Shown here: positions 32,532-41,156 of the stretch, piece by piece
How the letters are laid out: each line of letters begins with the position of its first letter
Numbering within the stretch: the stretch's first letter is position 1
NCBI RefSeq assembly: GCF_004345615.1
Contig: NZ_SLWK01000013.1
Coordinates: 25,453-89,452, forward strand
Direction: 5' to 3'
DNA from: Natronoflexus pectinivorans
GTDB lineage: Bacteria; Bacteroidota; Bacteroidia; Bacteroidales; Marinilabiliaceae
DNA length: 64,000 bases
The notes under the pieces: model-generated
What the model saw: only the letters and a program-made list of their open reading frames with translations
Told to the model about the DNA's origin: nothing
Databases searched by the model: none
Translations under genes and position numbers: made by a program

Positions 32532-34847
32532 TTAAAATCCTTTTGAAGGTAAATTATTGAAATTCTCCTTTTCGCGACCAATTCGATTGATATTTCTTCC
32601 CCCGCCAAATTGCCAACGCACATAGAACCAAAGAGGCATTTGTGATAAGGATATATTCCCTGACGCACTGGAGGAAAAATCCATACCATTTATCTCGTGA
32701 GCATGATAAATGACGTTTCCAGATAATGGCAGAGCGGTTTTTAATCCGGTTGTCAGGCTATTTCCTATTTTTTGGTCAAGTGTGATAAAATAGAGCGCAT
32801 CGTGCCAGTTTTTGTTCTGAAACGTGGTTACAGGACTATTGTACTGAAACATGACCGACGCAGAAGTGCTTTTCCCCAACTCAACTGCTGCCGAGAAGGC
32901 CGTTTCAACGGCCATATCGGATATTCGGCCATCATTCTTAGTAGGGTGGCTCACATTTTTGTACAACTGAAAATAGGGACTAAAAGATATGCGATTAAAA
33001 ACATTTAAGGCCGCAACCAACTGAATTCCAAACTGATCAACACCACCAAGATTCATGAAATTCTGCTCCAGCACACCTTGATGATTAAGATCTGTATAAC
33101 CCCCAATATAGTTTGACAGACGATTATAAAACAGTTGAGAAGAGAAGAATCCTGAACCAAAGCCGAAAGAGTGCTCAAACTGATAACTGTTGATAAAAGA
33201 TGGTTTCAATGCGGAATTTCCAATGGTTGTGAACAAAGGGTCGTGCATCATCAGTTGAGGATTCATCTGGTAAATGTGTGGACGGTTAATCAAACGGGTA
33301 TATCGCATTTCCAACCGGTGGCCATTCTCAAAGCTGAAACCGGCTCTGAATGACGGAAAATAATCAATATCCGAATATTCACCTACAGTTTGTTCACTCA
33401 CTTGTCGCTTTTCCATCCTAATACCGCTGCCAAAGCCAAACCGGCCATATTGACCGGAGATTTCCGAATAAACCCCTGTGAGATTTTCACGATACCGGAA
33501 ATCATTGTTGTGCAGGTCTTCCATTTCAGTTCTGACATGCCTGAAACCACTTCTTAGAACCAAACTTTCATTAAGCGCTACTTTGTGGTCAATTTTCAGG
33601 CTGTAGTTGCTTTGATAAGGATTCACTGAATTGCTGAAATCATCTGCGTCGTCAAACTCAAACCAGGTATGGTTTTTACCTTTAAATCGAAAAAGTGTGG
33701 CATCAGCCGATATTTCATGATTAGAATTGAATGAATGACGATAGTAAAGTGAATAAAACGATCGATTATTGCGGTCGTAATCCAACTTGCTCCCTTCATT
33801 TATGTAAAGAGTTTCACCATCTTCTTTTAAATGATGTACCACGTTTCCGTTGTGCTCATTGGAAAAAGGGTTGGTGTAGGCATAGAAGTTGAAAAGATTG
33901 CGTTCATTCAGATAAAAATCAAAACCATAGTGAAACCTGTGTGAACGATAATCCTGCACCACTTCCTGAACCGAAGAAAAATCTCTCGATACTCCATTGA
34001 GCGAAGCCGTATGACGGCTTCGCTCCTCGATGTCGAAGCCACTGAACTCACCATCGTAAGAAGTAAAGAAATTGAATTTTCCTATTGCCACATTCAATCC
34101 GTAATTCGGAAAAAGATAATACTCCTTCTGTGAAATTGGAGCTTCAACATGCACATGGCTATTCCACCCGGATTCCCGTTCCTTTAATATGACGTTGATA
34201 ACTCCATCCGTTGCGGCTTCATAACCGACACCCGGCGCCATATTCACCTCCACTTTCAGAATGCGGGAGGCATCCAACTGACGAAGAAAATTCAAGTCCC
34301 TCTCAACATGATTAACCAGCACTTTGATGTTTTGTCTTCCCTGAATGGTCAGATTTTGCATCAAATCAATCTGAACACCGGGAATCAGACTCAAAATATC
34401 AACACCTGTTGCCGACACTTTTTCCATCCTGGTATTGACATGATAGGTGGTCATAACTCCGTTTGAACCGGCTCTCCGCCGCTCTGCAACAACCAAAGTC
34501 TCACCAATTTCAAGCGCTTGAGAATGCAGATAAATAACTCCCAGATTTAATTCCCGCTCTGATAATTCGATGGGATGTGATAAAGATTGGAAACCTACAA
34601 AACCAATTTCCAAAAGATAATTTCCCGGTAAAATACCGGAAATTTTAAACTCTCCATCATAATTGCTGATGACACCTGCCAGCAGCGAAGAGTCTGCCGG
34701 ACTCAACAACACCACAGTTGCCGATGGCAACGGCTCGGAAAAATCGGCATCATATATTTTTCCAGAAATAAATGAGGTACTTTGTACCGATTGGGTAGCT
34801 AATCCTATAAGGATGGCAATGATTAAAATTTTAAATGGCGTTTTCAT
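32532..34847 (-). CDS. Outer-membrane beta-barrel receptor, OMP_b-brl_3 type
   Basis: About 771 residues: signal peptide, a carboxypeptidase-regulatory-like beta-sandwich (GKIYDADFSEPLPSATVVLL, about 28-105), a plug-like domain (VSATGVDILSLIPGVQIDLM; GRQNIKVLVN, about 135-225), then a large barrel ending in VRWQFGGG followed by a short polar tail. This is the TonB-receptor-like OMP_b-brl_3 class; many lack a TonB box and their cargo is unknown. I use the ATG at 34847; a TTG at 34856 would add three residues. A perfect hairpin with a repeat-like core lies inside the coding sequence at 33999-34025. Upstream are two operator-like palindromes and a LytTR regulator gene. Confidence 0.85.
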   Translation of the reverse strand: MKTPFKILIIAILIGLATQSVQSTSFISGKIYDADFSEPLPSATVVLLSPADSSLLAGVISNYDGEFKISGILPGNYLLEIGFVGFQSLSHPIELSERELNLGVIYLHSQALEIGETLVVAERRRAGSNGVMTTYHVNTRMEKVSATGVDILSLIPGVQIDLMQNLTIQGRQNIKVLVNHVERDLNFLRQLDASRILKVEVNMAPGVGYEAATDGVINVILKERESGWNSHVHVEAPISQKEYYLFPNYGLNVAIGKFNFFTSYDGEFSGFDIEERSRHTASLNGVSRDFSSVQEVVQDYRSHRFHYGFDFYLNERNLFNFYAYTNPFSNEHNGNVVHHLKEDGETLYINEGSKLDYDRNNRSFYSLYYRHSFNSNHEISADATLFRFKGKNHTWFEFDDADDFSNSVNPYQSNYSLKIDHKVALNESLVLRSGFRHVRTEMEDLHNNDFRYRENLTGVYSEISGQYGRFGFGSGIRMEKRQVSEQTVGEYSDIDYFPSFRAGFSFENGHRLEMRYTRLINRPHIYQMNPQLMMHDPLFTTIGNSALKPSFINSYQFEHSFGFGSGFFSSQLFYNRLSNYIGGYTDLNHQGVLEQNFMNLGGVDQFGIQLVAALNVFNRISFSPYFQLYKNVSHPTKNDGRISDMAVETAFSAAVELGKSTSASVMFQYNSPVTTFQNKNWHDALYFITLDQKIGNSLTTGLKTALPLSGNVIYHAHEINGMDFSSSASGNISLSQMPLWFYVRWQFGGGRNINRIGREKENFNNLPSKGF
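33999..34025. repeat. REP-core hairpin inside the barrel receptor gene
   Basis: GAGCGAAGCCG (33999-34009) and CGGCTTCGCTC (34015-34025) are exact complements with a five-base loop. The arms contain the GAGCGAAGC core of the intergenic elements. The gene reads through it as TASLNG and flanking residues. Confidence 0.7.
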
Positions 34848-34939
34848 GGTTTTCAAAGATTAAATTTTGCAATTGAATGACAACCGCAAGTACCGAAATC
34901 AATGAAAACCCTCCAATAACAAGGGATACATGACAATAA

Positions 34940-34988
34940 TTTGTGACCGGTAACAAAATTCGTATTTGAAATTGTGACCAATTACAAA
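34940..34988. promoter_or_regulatory. Two operator-like palindromes upstream of the barrel receptor
   Basis: TTTGTGACCGGTAACAAA (34940-34957) and ATTGTGACCAATTACAAA (34971-34988) share 14 of 18 positions. Each is near-palindromic (TTGT...ACAA). Their start-to-start distance is 31 bases, about three helical turns, which would place bound proteins on one DNA face. They lie 93-141 bases upstream of the receptor start and just after the stop of the LytTR regulator gene, which is the obvious candidate to bind them. Confidence 0.5.
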
Positions 34989-35029
34989 CTCTTGTGATGA
35001 ACAGCAAAAATTAAAGATGATACAATAAT

Positions 35030-35902
35030 TCAGGATTGTGATTTGAGAGCCATGAGGCTCTCAAATTTTTCTGCATTTTGACGCGATACCGGAACAACCA
35101 CATCGGTTCCATCCAAAAACAGGCGATACCCCGAAGAGTTACCCTGGTGCTTTCTTATCCGGTTAAGATTAACGATAAAACCCCTGTGCGAGCGAAAAAG
35201 ATTTGGATATTTCTCCAGTTGCCACTGAATGTTGTTGATGGAGTTGCGTATGACTTTTTTCACAATCCTGTTATCGCTGAGAATGTGAAAAGCAACATAA
35301 TTCCCTTCAGATTCAGCAAAGAGAAAATTCGGCAAGGGGAAATTCAGATGCTCTTTCTTGAGTGATGAATGAATCTCTATTTCATCCTCTTGGGATGAAA
35401 CAGAGTGAGGCGTTGCACCTAGCACAACACGCTGTCCGGGCAATAGCAACTGAAAATTCCTTAGGGACAAAATTCCAAAGGGAACCATCCCTACAACCAA
35501 GGTACGAATGACAGAATCGGAAAAAGTTGAAAAATTCCATCGGTTAACCGAAGCGTCCTCAATCAAAAAACCGGTAAAATACACCCCCACTCCGGAAAAA
35601 AACAAAATCAGAAAAATTCCTGACACCTCTTTTAAAAGCGTCCAGCGCGCCAGGTCATTAAAAAATGGGATAAGACGCAATAGAATGATTGAAAGATAAA
35701 CAAACAGAACAACTGCCAGACAGTAAAATGCCATGGTTATTTCGAACCCAAAATGCATGGAAGCCTTTGTACCCAGTGGCCTGTAAATAAGTACAAACAG
35801 GTAAGTTATGACTCCAATAATCAGAGAACCGGCTCCCGGCCTGAGGAAGAAATAGTTGGGCGGAAACTTAATGTTCACGATATTTTGGAAGCGTGAGTTC
35901 AT
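35030..35902 (-). CDS. Membrane-anchored LytTR transcriptional regulator
   Basis: This 290-residue protein has four hydrophobic segments (about 20-42, 52-75, 88-112 and 125-148) with no receiver domain. A C-terminal LytTR DNA-binding domain follows (about 185-285; FAESEGNYVAFHIL, VKKVIRNSINNIQWQLEKYPNLFRSHRGFIVNLN split across two strands, and VVPVSRQNAEKF). Such one-component membrane LytTR proteins are common in Bacteroidota and probably sense a membrane or periplasmic signal. It is encoded directly upstream of the barrel receptor on the same strand, 182 bases away, with paired palindromes between, suggesting local control. Confidence 0.85.
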   Translation of the reverse strand: MNSRFQNIVNIKFPPNYFFLRPGAGSLIIGVITYLFVLIYRPLGTKASMHFGFEITMAFYCLAVVLFVYLSIILLRLIPFFNDLARWTLLKEVSGIFLILFFSGVGVYFTGFLIEDASVNRWNFSTFSDSVIRTLVVGMVPFGILSLRNFQLLLPGQRVVLGATPHSVSSQEDEIEIHSSLKKEHLNFPLPNFLFAESEGNYVAFHILSDNRIVKKVIRNSINNIQWQLEKYPNLFRSHRGFIVNLNRIRKHQGNSSGYRLFLDGTDVVVPVSRQNAEKFESLMALKSQS

Positions 35903-36073
35903 AACAATAGAACATTAGAATTATAGAATACTAGATAGTAGATTTCAGCAAAGTATCAGGCAAATTCATGTCATTAATCTTAACACATTTAACAACTCAC
36001 AAGCAAATATTCATTTATTTGTAAATCAACAAAATAAAAATGATTAACGAACTATAATACAGCACAGAAGACA

Positions 36074-37096
36074 TTACCATTTGGTTGATTTCACCCAATC
36101 CACCACGAAACGGGCATTCTCGTATGGTATATCAGGAAGAAAACCATGACCTAAATTCAGAATCCATTTCGGGTTGTCCCGGAAAAATGGTTTCAATTTC
36201 TCAAGCTCCGATGCAATAACTTCCTGCGATGCATAAAGTAAACGTGGGTCGATGTTTCCTTGCAAACCGACCTCAGGATGAATCATCTCGCGGGCATCAT
36301 TTAACGGCATTTGCCAGTCGATGCTCACAAAATCACACAAATCGGGGGTGAAGACCTTAAATCCGGTTGAAAACCCTTTCGGGAAAAAGATGAAAGGCGT
36401 GCCGGTGGCACGCACTGCCTTTCCAATTTTCTCAACAGCAGGCATAAACAACTCCATGTACATCTCAGTAGGAATCAACCCGGCATGTGTTTCAAACAAC
36501 TGAAAAACCTCCACCCCATGTTCAATCTGCTTTAGAGCATAATGCACAGAAAAATCGGCAATGGCATCTATCAGTTTTTTTGATTCTGCTTTATTGCTGA
36601 AAAGAAATTTCATGGCATCGGGAAAATTGCCATTGCTGCTGACTCCCTGCAACATGTAACACATGGTGGTTAAAGGTGCTCCGCAAAAGCCAATGAGGGG
36701 TATATTTTGCGGTCGGCGCCGCAAAATCTCATCTATTACATCATAGATATACTCTAATTTTTGGGGACTTTCCTTAAGATGCTCCACCGGAGATGAAAAA
36801 TTGCTTAACGGTGTTGGAAACAACGGACCACTATCAGTCCATTTCAACTCCATACCCATGGCATTGGGAATCACCAATATATCAGAAAAAAGGATGGCTG
36901 CATCAACTCCCAAATCGGCGATGGGCATCAGCGTTACCTCGGCTGCCAGATTTGGGTCGGCCATCATTTCACGAAAAGTATGGTTTTCCTTAAGCTTGTT
37001 GTAATTGGGTAGCACACGACCCGCCTGCCGCATAAACCAAACCGGCGGGCGTGGTGTTGTTTCTCCTTTTAGTGTATCTAAGAGTATTGAATTCAT
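36074..37096 (-). CDS. hemE: Uroporphyrinogen decarboxylase
   Basis: This 340-residue protein starts at the conserved RPPVWFMRQAGR motif region (residues about 17-28), which binds the substrate carboxylates, and has the second signature GFCGAPLTTMCYMLQG. It decarboxylates uroporphyrinogen III to coproporphyrinogen III in the cytoplasm. Length is typical. It is the last gene of the minus-strand heme run hemA-hemC-hemD-hemB-hemL-hemE, 19 bases after hemL. Confidence 0.96.
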   Translation of the reverse strand: MNSILLDTLKGETTPRPPVWFMRQAGRVLPNYNKLKENHTFREMMADPNLAAEVTLMPIADLGVDAAILFSDILVIPNAMGMELKWTDSGPLFPTPLSNFSSPVEHLKESPQKLEYIYDVIDEILRRRPQNIPLIGFCGAPLTTMCYMLQGVSSNGNFPDAMKFLFSNKAESKKLIDAIADFSVHYALKQIEHGVEVFQLFETHAGLIPTEMYMELFMPAVEKIGKAVRATGTPFIFFPKGFSTGFKVFTPDLCDFVSIDWQMPLNDAREMIHPEVGLQGNIDPRLLYASQEVIASELEKLKPFFRDNPKWILNLGHGFLPDIPYENARFVVDWVKSTKW

Positions 37097-37115
37097 TTGG
37101 TTATCTATAAAATAA

Positions 37116-38390
37116 TTAAATAAAGGCCTGAATCACCTTCTCAATGTCATCATCGGTATGAGCATCGGATATAAAAGTACACTCAAAAGCCGAAGGGGCA
37201 AAATAAAAACCCTTATCCAACGAGGCGTTAAAATGGCGTGCGTATCTTTCTGTATCAGAAGTCATGGCATCATTGAATCCATTAACTTCCGGCAATTCGG
37301 TAAAAAAGAGTGTCATCATAGAGCCAATTCGGTTAATCACACCTGCGGTTCCGGATTTTTTAAGTTGCTCATTTAGTCCCTCTTCCAGACGTGCAGCCTT
37401 GCGCTCCAAATCTTTGTATATCGACGGGTTATCATTCAATATCTGAAGCATTCGGCTTCCGGCAGCCATGGCCAGAGGATTTCCACTTAAAGTACCAGCC
37501 TGGTAAACCGGACCGCTGGGTGCCAGTAAATCCATGATTTCTTTGCGACCTCCATAAGCTCCAACCGGAAGGCCTCCTCCAATTATTTTCCCCATGGTGG
37601 TTAAATCGGGCATAACTCCCAACCGCTCCTGCGCACCACCCGGTGCCAAACGAAAACCTGTTATCACCTCATCAAAAATTAGCAAGGCTTTATGTCGGTT
37701 GGTAAGCTCTCTTAAACCTTCAAGGAAACCGGGTTTAGGCAAAACCACACCCATATTTCCCGGCACCGGCTCTACAATTACGGCAGCAATTTCACTGCCA
37801 AATTCGTTGAACAAAGCCTCAACAGAGGCCAAATCGTTATATTCAGCAGTGAGCGTGTCGGCAGCAGCGGCCTTTGTTACCCCGGGGCTGTCGGGCAAAC
37901 TCAATGTCATGGCTCCTGAACCGGCTTTTATTAAAAAACTGTCGGCATGGCCATGAAAACACCCGGCAAATTTCACCACTTTATCCTTGCCGGTGAAACC
38001 CCTTGCCAAACGCAATGCACTCATTGTTGCTTCCGTTCCGGAATTCACCATTCGCACCTTCTCAACCGATGGAACCATTGATATAATCAATTCAGCCATC
38101 TCATTCTCTGCAAGAGTGGGAGCTCCATAGCTGGTGCCTTTCTCTGCGGCTTTTTGGATGGCCTCAACAATCTCCTCCCGGGCATGTCCCAAAATCATTG
38201 GACCCCATGAAGCCACAAAATCCAAATAACTATTGCCATCAATATCCCAAACGGTTGCACCTTTGGCTCTATCAATAAACAGAGGGTTTCCGCCTACGCT
38301 CTTAAATGCGCGTACAGGAGAATTGACTCCTCCCGGAAGCAATTCTATAGATTTTTTAAATGCTGAAATGCTTTTATTGGTGTTTCTCAT
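37116..38390 (-). CDS. hemL: Glutamate-1-semialdehyde 2,1-aminomutase
   Basis: About 424 residues with the expected class-III aminotransferase features: [13 protein letters not shown] at the start, [17 protein letters not shown], the cofactor aspartate in [12 protein letters not shown], and the PLP lysine in [19 protein letters not shown]. It forms 5-aminolevulinate from glutamate-1-semialdehyde, the second C5-pathway step. I chose the ATG at 38390, ten bases past the hemB stop; an upstream start at 38444 would overlap hemB. Cytoplasmic enzyme, operon gene. Confidence 0.96.
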   Translation of the reverse strand: MRNTNKSISAFKKSIELLPGGVNSPVRAFKSVGGNPLFIDRAKGATVWDIDGNSYLDFVASWGPMILGHAREEIVEAIQKAAEKGTSYGAPTLAENEMAELIISMVPSVEKVRMVNSGTEATMSALRLARGFTGKDKVVKFAGCFHGHADSFLIKAGSGAMTLSLPDSPGVTKAAAADTLTAEYNDLASVEALFNEFGSEIAAVIVEPVPGNMGVVLPKPGFLEGLRELTNRHKALLIFDEVITGFRLAPGGAQERLGVMPDLTTMGKIIGGGLPVGAYGGRKEIMDLLAPSGPVYQAGTLSGNPLAMAAGSRMLQILNDNPSIYKDLERKAARLEEGLNEQLKKSGTAGVINRIGSMMTLFFTELPEVNGFNDAMTSDTERYARHFNASLDKGFYFAPSAFECTFISDAHTDDDIEKVIQAFI

Positions 38391-38400
38391 ATGTTTATAT

Positions 38401-39369
38401 TTATCCAATTCCAAACTCTTTCGCGTGGTACGTAATGATAACATCGGCTCCTGCTCGTTTTATCGATGTGAGAATCTCTTTAATCATCCGCTTTTCGTCA
38501 ATCCAGCCGTTGGCACCGGCTGCTTTAACCATGCTGAATTCCCCGCTTACATTATAGGCAACCACCGGAACATTGAATGTTGATTTTACCCGCTGAATGA
38601 TATCAAGGTAACTCAAGGCGGGTTTAACCATTACCATATCTGCGCCTTCGGCAATATCCTGTTCCACCTCCCTGAGGGCTTCATCGCTGTTGGCGGGATC
38701 CATCTGGTAGGTTGAGCGGTCGCCAAATTGAGGGGCACTCTCAGCGGCATCCCGAAAAGGGCCGTAGAATGATGATGCATACTTTGCTGAATAGGCCATG
38801 ATTGGCGTTTTTATAAAACCACCATCGTCCAAAGCCTTCCGTATGGCAGCCACGCGGCCGTCCATCATATCGCTGGGGGCAATGACATCGGCACCGGCCG
38901 CGGCCAACGCCATGGCTTGTCCGGCAAGTGTAACCAAAGTGAGGTCGTTGTCCACATCCCCATCAACAATGGTTCCGCAATGACCATGGGTAGTATATTC
39001 ACAATTACAAACATCGGCCACAATCAGCACATCACCCACCTCCATTTTTATGGCTCGAATGGCACGACAAACTATTGCATCGTGTTCACATGCCACATCA
39101 CCGGTTTCATCTTTCTCCTCGGGAATACCGAAAAGCAAAATTTTATGAATACCGGCATGGTTTATCAAATCTTTCACCTCTTCGACCAACAAATCAATGG
39201 ACCATTGAAAATTACCTGGCATGGATGCAATCGGCTTTTTAATTCCACTCCCGGGACAGACAAAATAGGGCATAATCAGGTCGTCTCGATTCACTTCGGT
39301 TTCGCGCACCATATCCCGCATCATTTTGTTTTGGCGTAATCTTCTTAATCGTGTGATTGGAAATGACAT
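38401..39369 (-). CDS. hemB: Delta-aminolevulinic acid dehydratase (porphobilinogen synthase)
   Basis: This 322-residue protein condenses two 5-aminolevulinates to porphobilinogen. The two Schiff-base lysines are visible in [18 protein letters not shown] and [13 protein letters not shown]. The metal site [14 protein letters not shown] keeps three cysteines, so this is a zinc-type enzyme rather than the magnesium-only form. It starts at the ATG 39369; a 7-base-period array starts one base upstream of it, so the leader region is repeat DNA. Confidence 0.96.
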   Translation of the reverse strand: MSFPITRLRRLRQNKMMRDMVRETEVNRDDLIMPYFVCPGSGIKKPIASMPGNFQWSIDLLVEEVKDLINHAGIHKILLFGIPEEKDETGDVACEHDAIVCRAIRAIKMEVGDVLIVADVCNCEYTTHGHCGTIVDGDVDNDLTLVTLAGQAMALAAAGADVIAPSDMMDGRVAAIRKALDDGGFIKTPIMAYSAKYASSFYGPFRDAAESAPQFGDRSTYQMDPANSDEALREVEQDIAEGADMVMVKPALSYLDIIQRVKSTFNVPVVAYNVSGEFSMVKAAGANGWIDEKRMIKEILTSIKRAGADVIITYHAKEFGIG

Positions 39370-39370
39370 G

Positions 39371-39419
39371 GTTTTAAGTTTGATGTTTTAAGTTATAAGT
39401 TTAAAGTTCGAAGTTATAG
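39371..39419. repeat. Degenerate heptamer array upstream of hemB
   Basis: Seven units in exact 7-base phase, each starting GTT: GTTTTAA, GTTTGAT, GTTTTAA, GTTATAA, GTTTAAA, GTTCGAA, GTTATAG. It begins one base before the hemB start codon. Confidence 0.8.
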
Positions 39420-39465
39420 GTTTTTATGTTTTTATTGATGGTTTCATTCCGAGAATCGGGAAGGG

Positions 39466-39528
39466 TTTATAGTTTATAGTTTAGGGTTTAGGGTTTAGGG
39501 TTTAGGGTTTAGGGTTTAGGGTTTATAG
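39466..39528. repeat. Telomere-like TTTAGGG array at the hemD stop
   Basis: Nine units in phase: two TTTATAG (39466-39479), six perfect TTTAGGG (39480-39521), one TTTATAG (39522-39528). The hemD stop codon (39509-39511) is inside the array. There are no spacers, so it is not a CRISPR. Confidence 0.92.
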
Positions 39529-40231
39529 TTGAAATGATTGTTTGGGCGAGGGCTTCGTAGCTCTGTTCGCTTGCTTCGCCGGAGGGTTCGAGGCCGTATT
39601 TTCTGATTTGAGCAGATGTCACTGAACCGATGCTGACAAATCGTAGTGTATTTTTTTTGCCTTTGAGTAACGTCATCAGATTATCGACCGCGGAAGGGCT
39701 TGAAACTGCAATATAGCAGTAATTATCGGATTCGATGCACTCAATGGCTTTGTGATTAATAACAGAGGGTTGAGTTGTTTCATATACATTGATTCGGTGA
39801 ATGAAAAGCTTCCCTTCCAGACTGGTTTCCATAACGTTGGAAGCCAGTTTACCAACAGCCAACAAGACTCTATCCCCTATTGTGGCAACCGCTTTAAACT
39901 CCTCCGCAAATCGGGCACCTGAATGGCCACTTCCAATAAAGTCGGCCTGATGGCCATTTTTTTTAAGAGCTTCGGCTGTAGAATCGCCAATTACTGCAAT
40001 TTTACATCCCGATAGGTTGGCTATTTTTTTAAAAAATGGCATGATGGCATTTTTACTGGTAAAAATAAGCCATTGGTAATGGTCTGGTGGTTGATTCAGT
40101 TCAAAATCCAGAGCTTTGGTTTCAATCATGGGTGCATCCACCACGTTTATTCCCCGCTGATTCAATATTTTTAGAAAGACATCATCACCAACGGGTAGAG
40201 GAAACGTTCGTATGACCAGTTTTTCATTCAT
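39509..40231 (-). CDS. hemD: Uroporphyrinogen-III synthase
   Basis: This 240-residue protein matches the poorly conserved HemD fold: LIFTSKNAIMPFF near residue 60, IAVIGDSTAEALKKNG, YCYIAVSSPSAVDNLM and SIGSVTSAQIRKYGLEPS. It cyclises hydroxymethylbilane with ring-D inversion. The start is the ATG at 40231 (a GTG one codon earlier is possible), overlapping the end of hemC. Its last residues (TINPKP) and stop are encoded by the TTTAGGG array, so the original C-terminus may have been replaced or extended. Confidence 0.92.
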   Translation of the reverse strand: MNEKLVIRTFPLPVGDDVFLKILNQRGINVVDAPMIETKALDFELNQPPDHYQWLIFTSKNAIMPFFKKIANLSGCKIAVIGDSTAEALKKNGHQADFIGSGHSGARFAEEFKAVATIGDRVLLAVGKLASNVMETSLEGKLFIHRINVYETTQPSVINHKAIECIESDNYCYIAVSSPSAVDNLMTLLKGKKNTLRFVSIGSVTSAQIRKYGLEPSGEASEQSYEALAQTIISTINPKP

Positions 40232-41156
40232 CACTTCTAATGGATTCCATTATCTTATCTGCACCGGCATCAAGCATGGAAAAAGCCATCATGATGGCTT
40301 TTTCGGCAGCCTCCTGCGAATCGGCTTCCATGACATCACTGATGATTTCTTTACCATCAAGAGATGCAACCATTGCATTCATCTTGATTTTATCATCAAT
40401 AAACTCTGAATAACAAGCCACTGGTACCTGACAACCACCCTCCATGGTTCTGAGAAAAGCGCGTTCGGCCATGACCTGGTACCAGGTTGGTAAATGGTTG
40501 ATGGAATCTACCAGTTGATATACCTCCTCATCCCCTTCACGGATTTCGATGGTAACGGCTCCCTGACTGACTGCCGGCATCATAATGTCCGGCTCCAAAT
40601 AGTGAGTTATCAGATGTTCCAAACCCAATCGGGTGATTCCTGCGCCAGCCATGATAAGTGCGTCGCAATGGCCGTTGTTCATCTTTTCAATTCGGGAATT
40701 TACATTTCCGCGGATATCAACAATATTAAAAGCGGGGTTGTAATGCAACAGTTGCGCCTGGCGGCGCAAACTGGAAGTGGCTATTTTATCATTCGGAGTA
40801 AACTCCGACAAAGGTTTTCCATCGCGTGAAATAAAAACATCACGCACTTCACCCCGCTTTAAAACACCTGCAAGCATAAGGTCTTTAGGTAATTCGGTGG
40901 GCATATCTTTCAAACTGTGAACGGCCATATGGATGTCACCGTTCAGCAACGCCAATTCTATTTCTTTGGTAAACAGGCCTTTGTCGCCAATTTTAGACAA
41001 AGCCACATCCAGAATGATGTCACCTTTGGTTTTAATCACCACAATTTCGGTCTCAATATGAGGATGGGCAATCTGCAGCTCTTTTTCAACCTCCCGTGCC
41101 TGCCAGAGTGCCAGTTGACTGCCACGGGTTCCTATTTTAATGGTGCGTTTGTGCAT
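40224..41156 (-). CDS. hemC: Hydroxymethylbilane synthase (porphobilinogen deaminase)
   Basis: This 310-residue protein has the family's full set: IGTRGSQLALWQA at the start, KDMPTELP, the arginines of TSSLRRQAQLL, and the dipyrromethane-cofactor cysteine in EGGCQVPVACYS (about residue 241). It polymerises four porphobilinogens into hydroxymethylbilane. Its start codon overlaps the hemA stop by one base (41156), and its end overlaps the start of hemD, so the three are probably translationally coupled. Confidence 0.96.
   Translation of the reverse strand: MHKRTIKIGTRGSQLALWQAREVEKELQIAHPHIETEIVVIKTKGDIILDVALSKIGDKGLFTKEIELALLNGDIHMAVHSLKDMPTELPKDLMLAGVLKRGEVRDVFISRDGKPLSEFTPNDKIATSSLRRQAQLLHYNPAFNIVDIRGNVNSRIEKMNNGHCDALIMAGAGITRLGLEHLITHYLEPDIMMPAVSQGAVTIEIREGDEEVYQLVDSINHLPTWYQVMAERAFLRTMEGGCQVPVACYSEFIDDKIKMNAMVASLDGKEIISDVMEADSQEAAEKAIMMAFSMLDAGADKIMESIRSDE

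Noticed and set aside
35905..35945. Period-8 array upstream of the LytTR gene (AGAATTAT-like units)
   Set aside because: Units vary in length and sequence too much to be separated from AT-rich background.
39466..39528. CRISPR array
   Set aside because: Units are 7 bases with no unique spacers and no cas genes are nearby.
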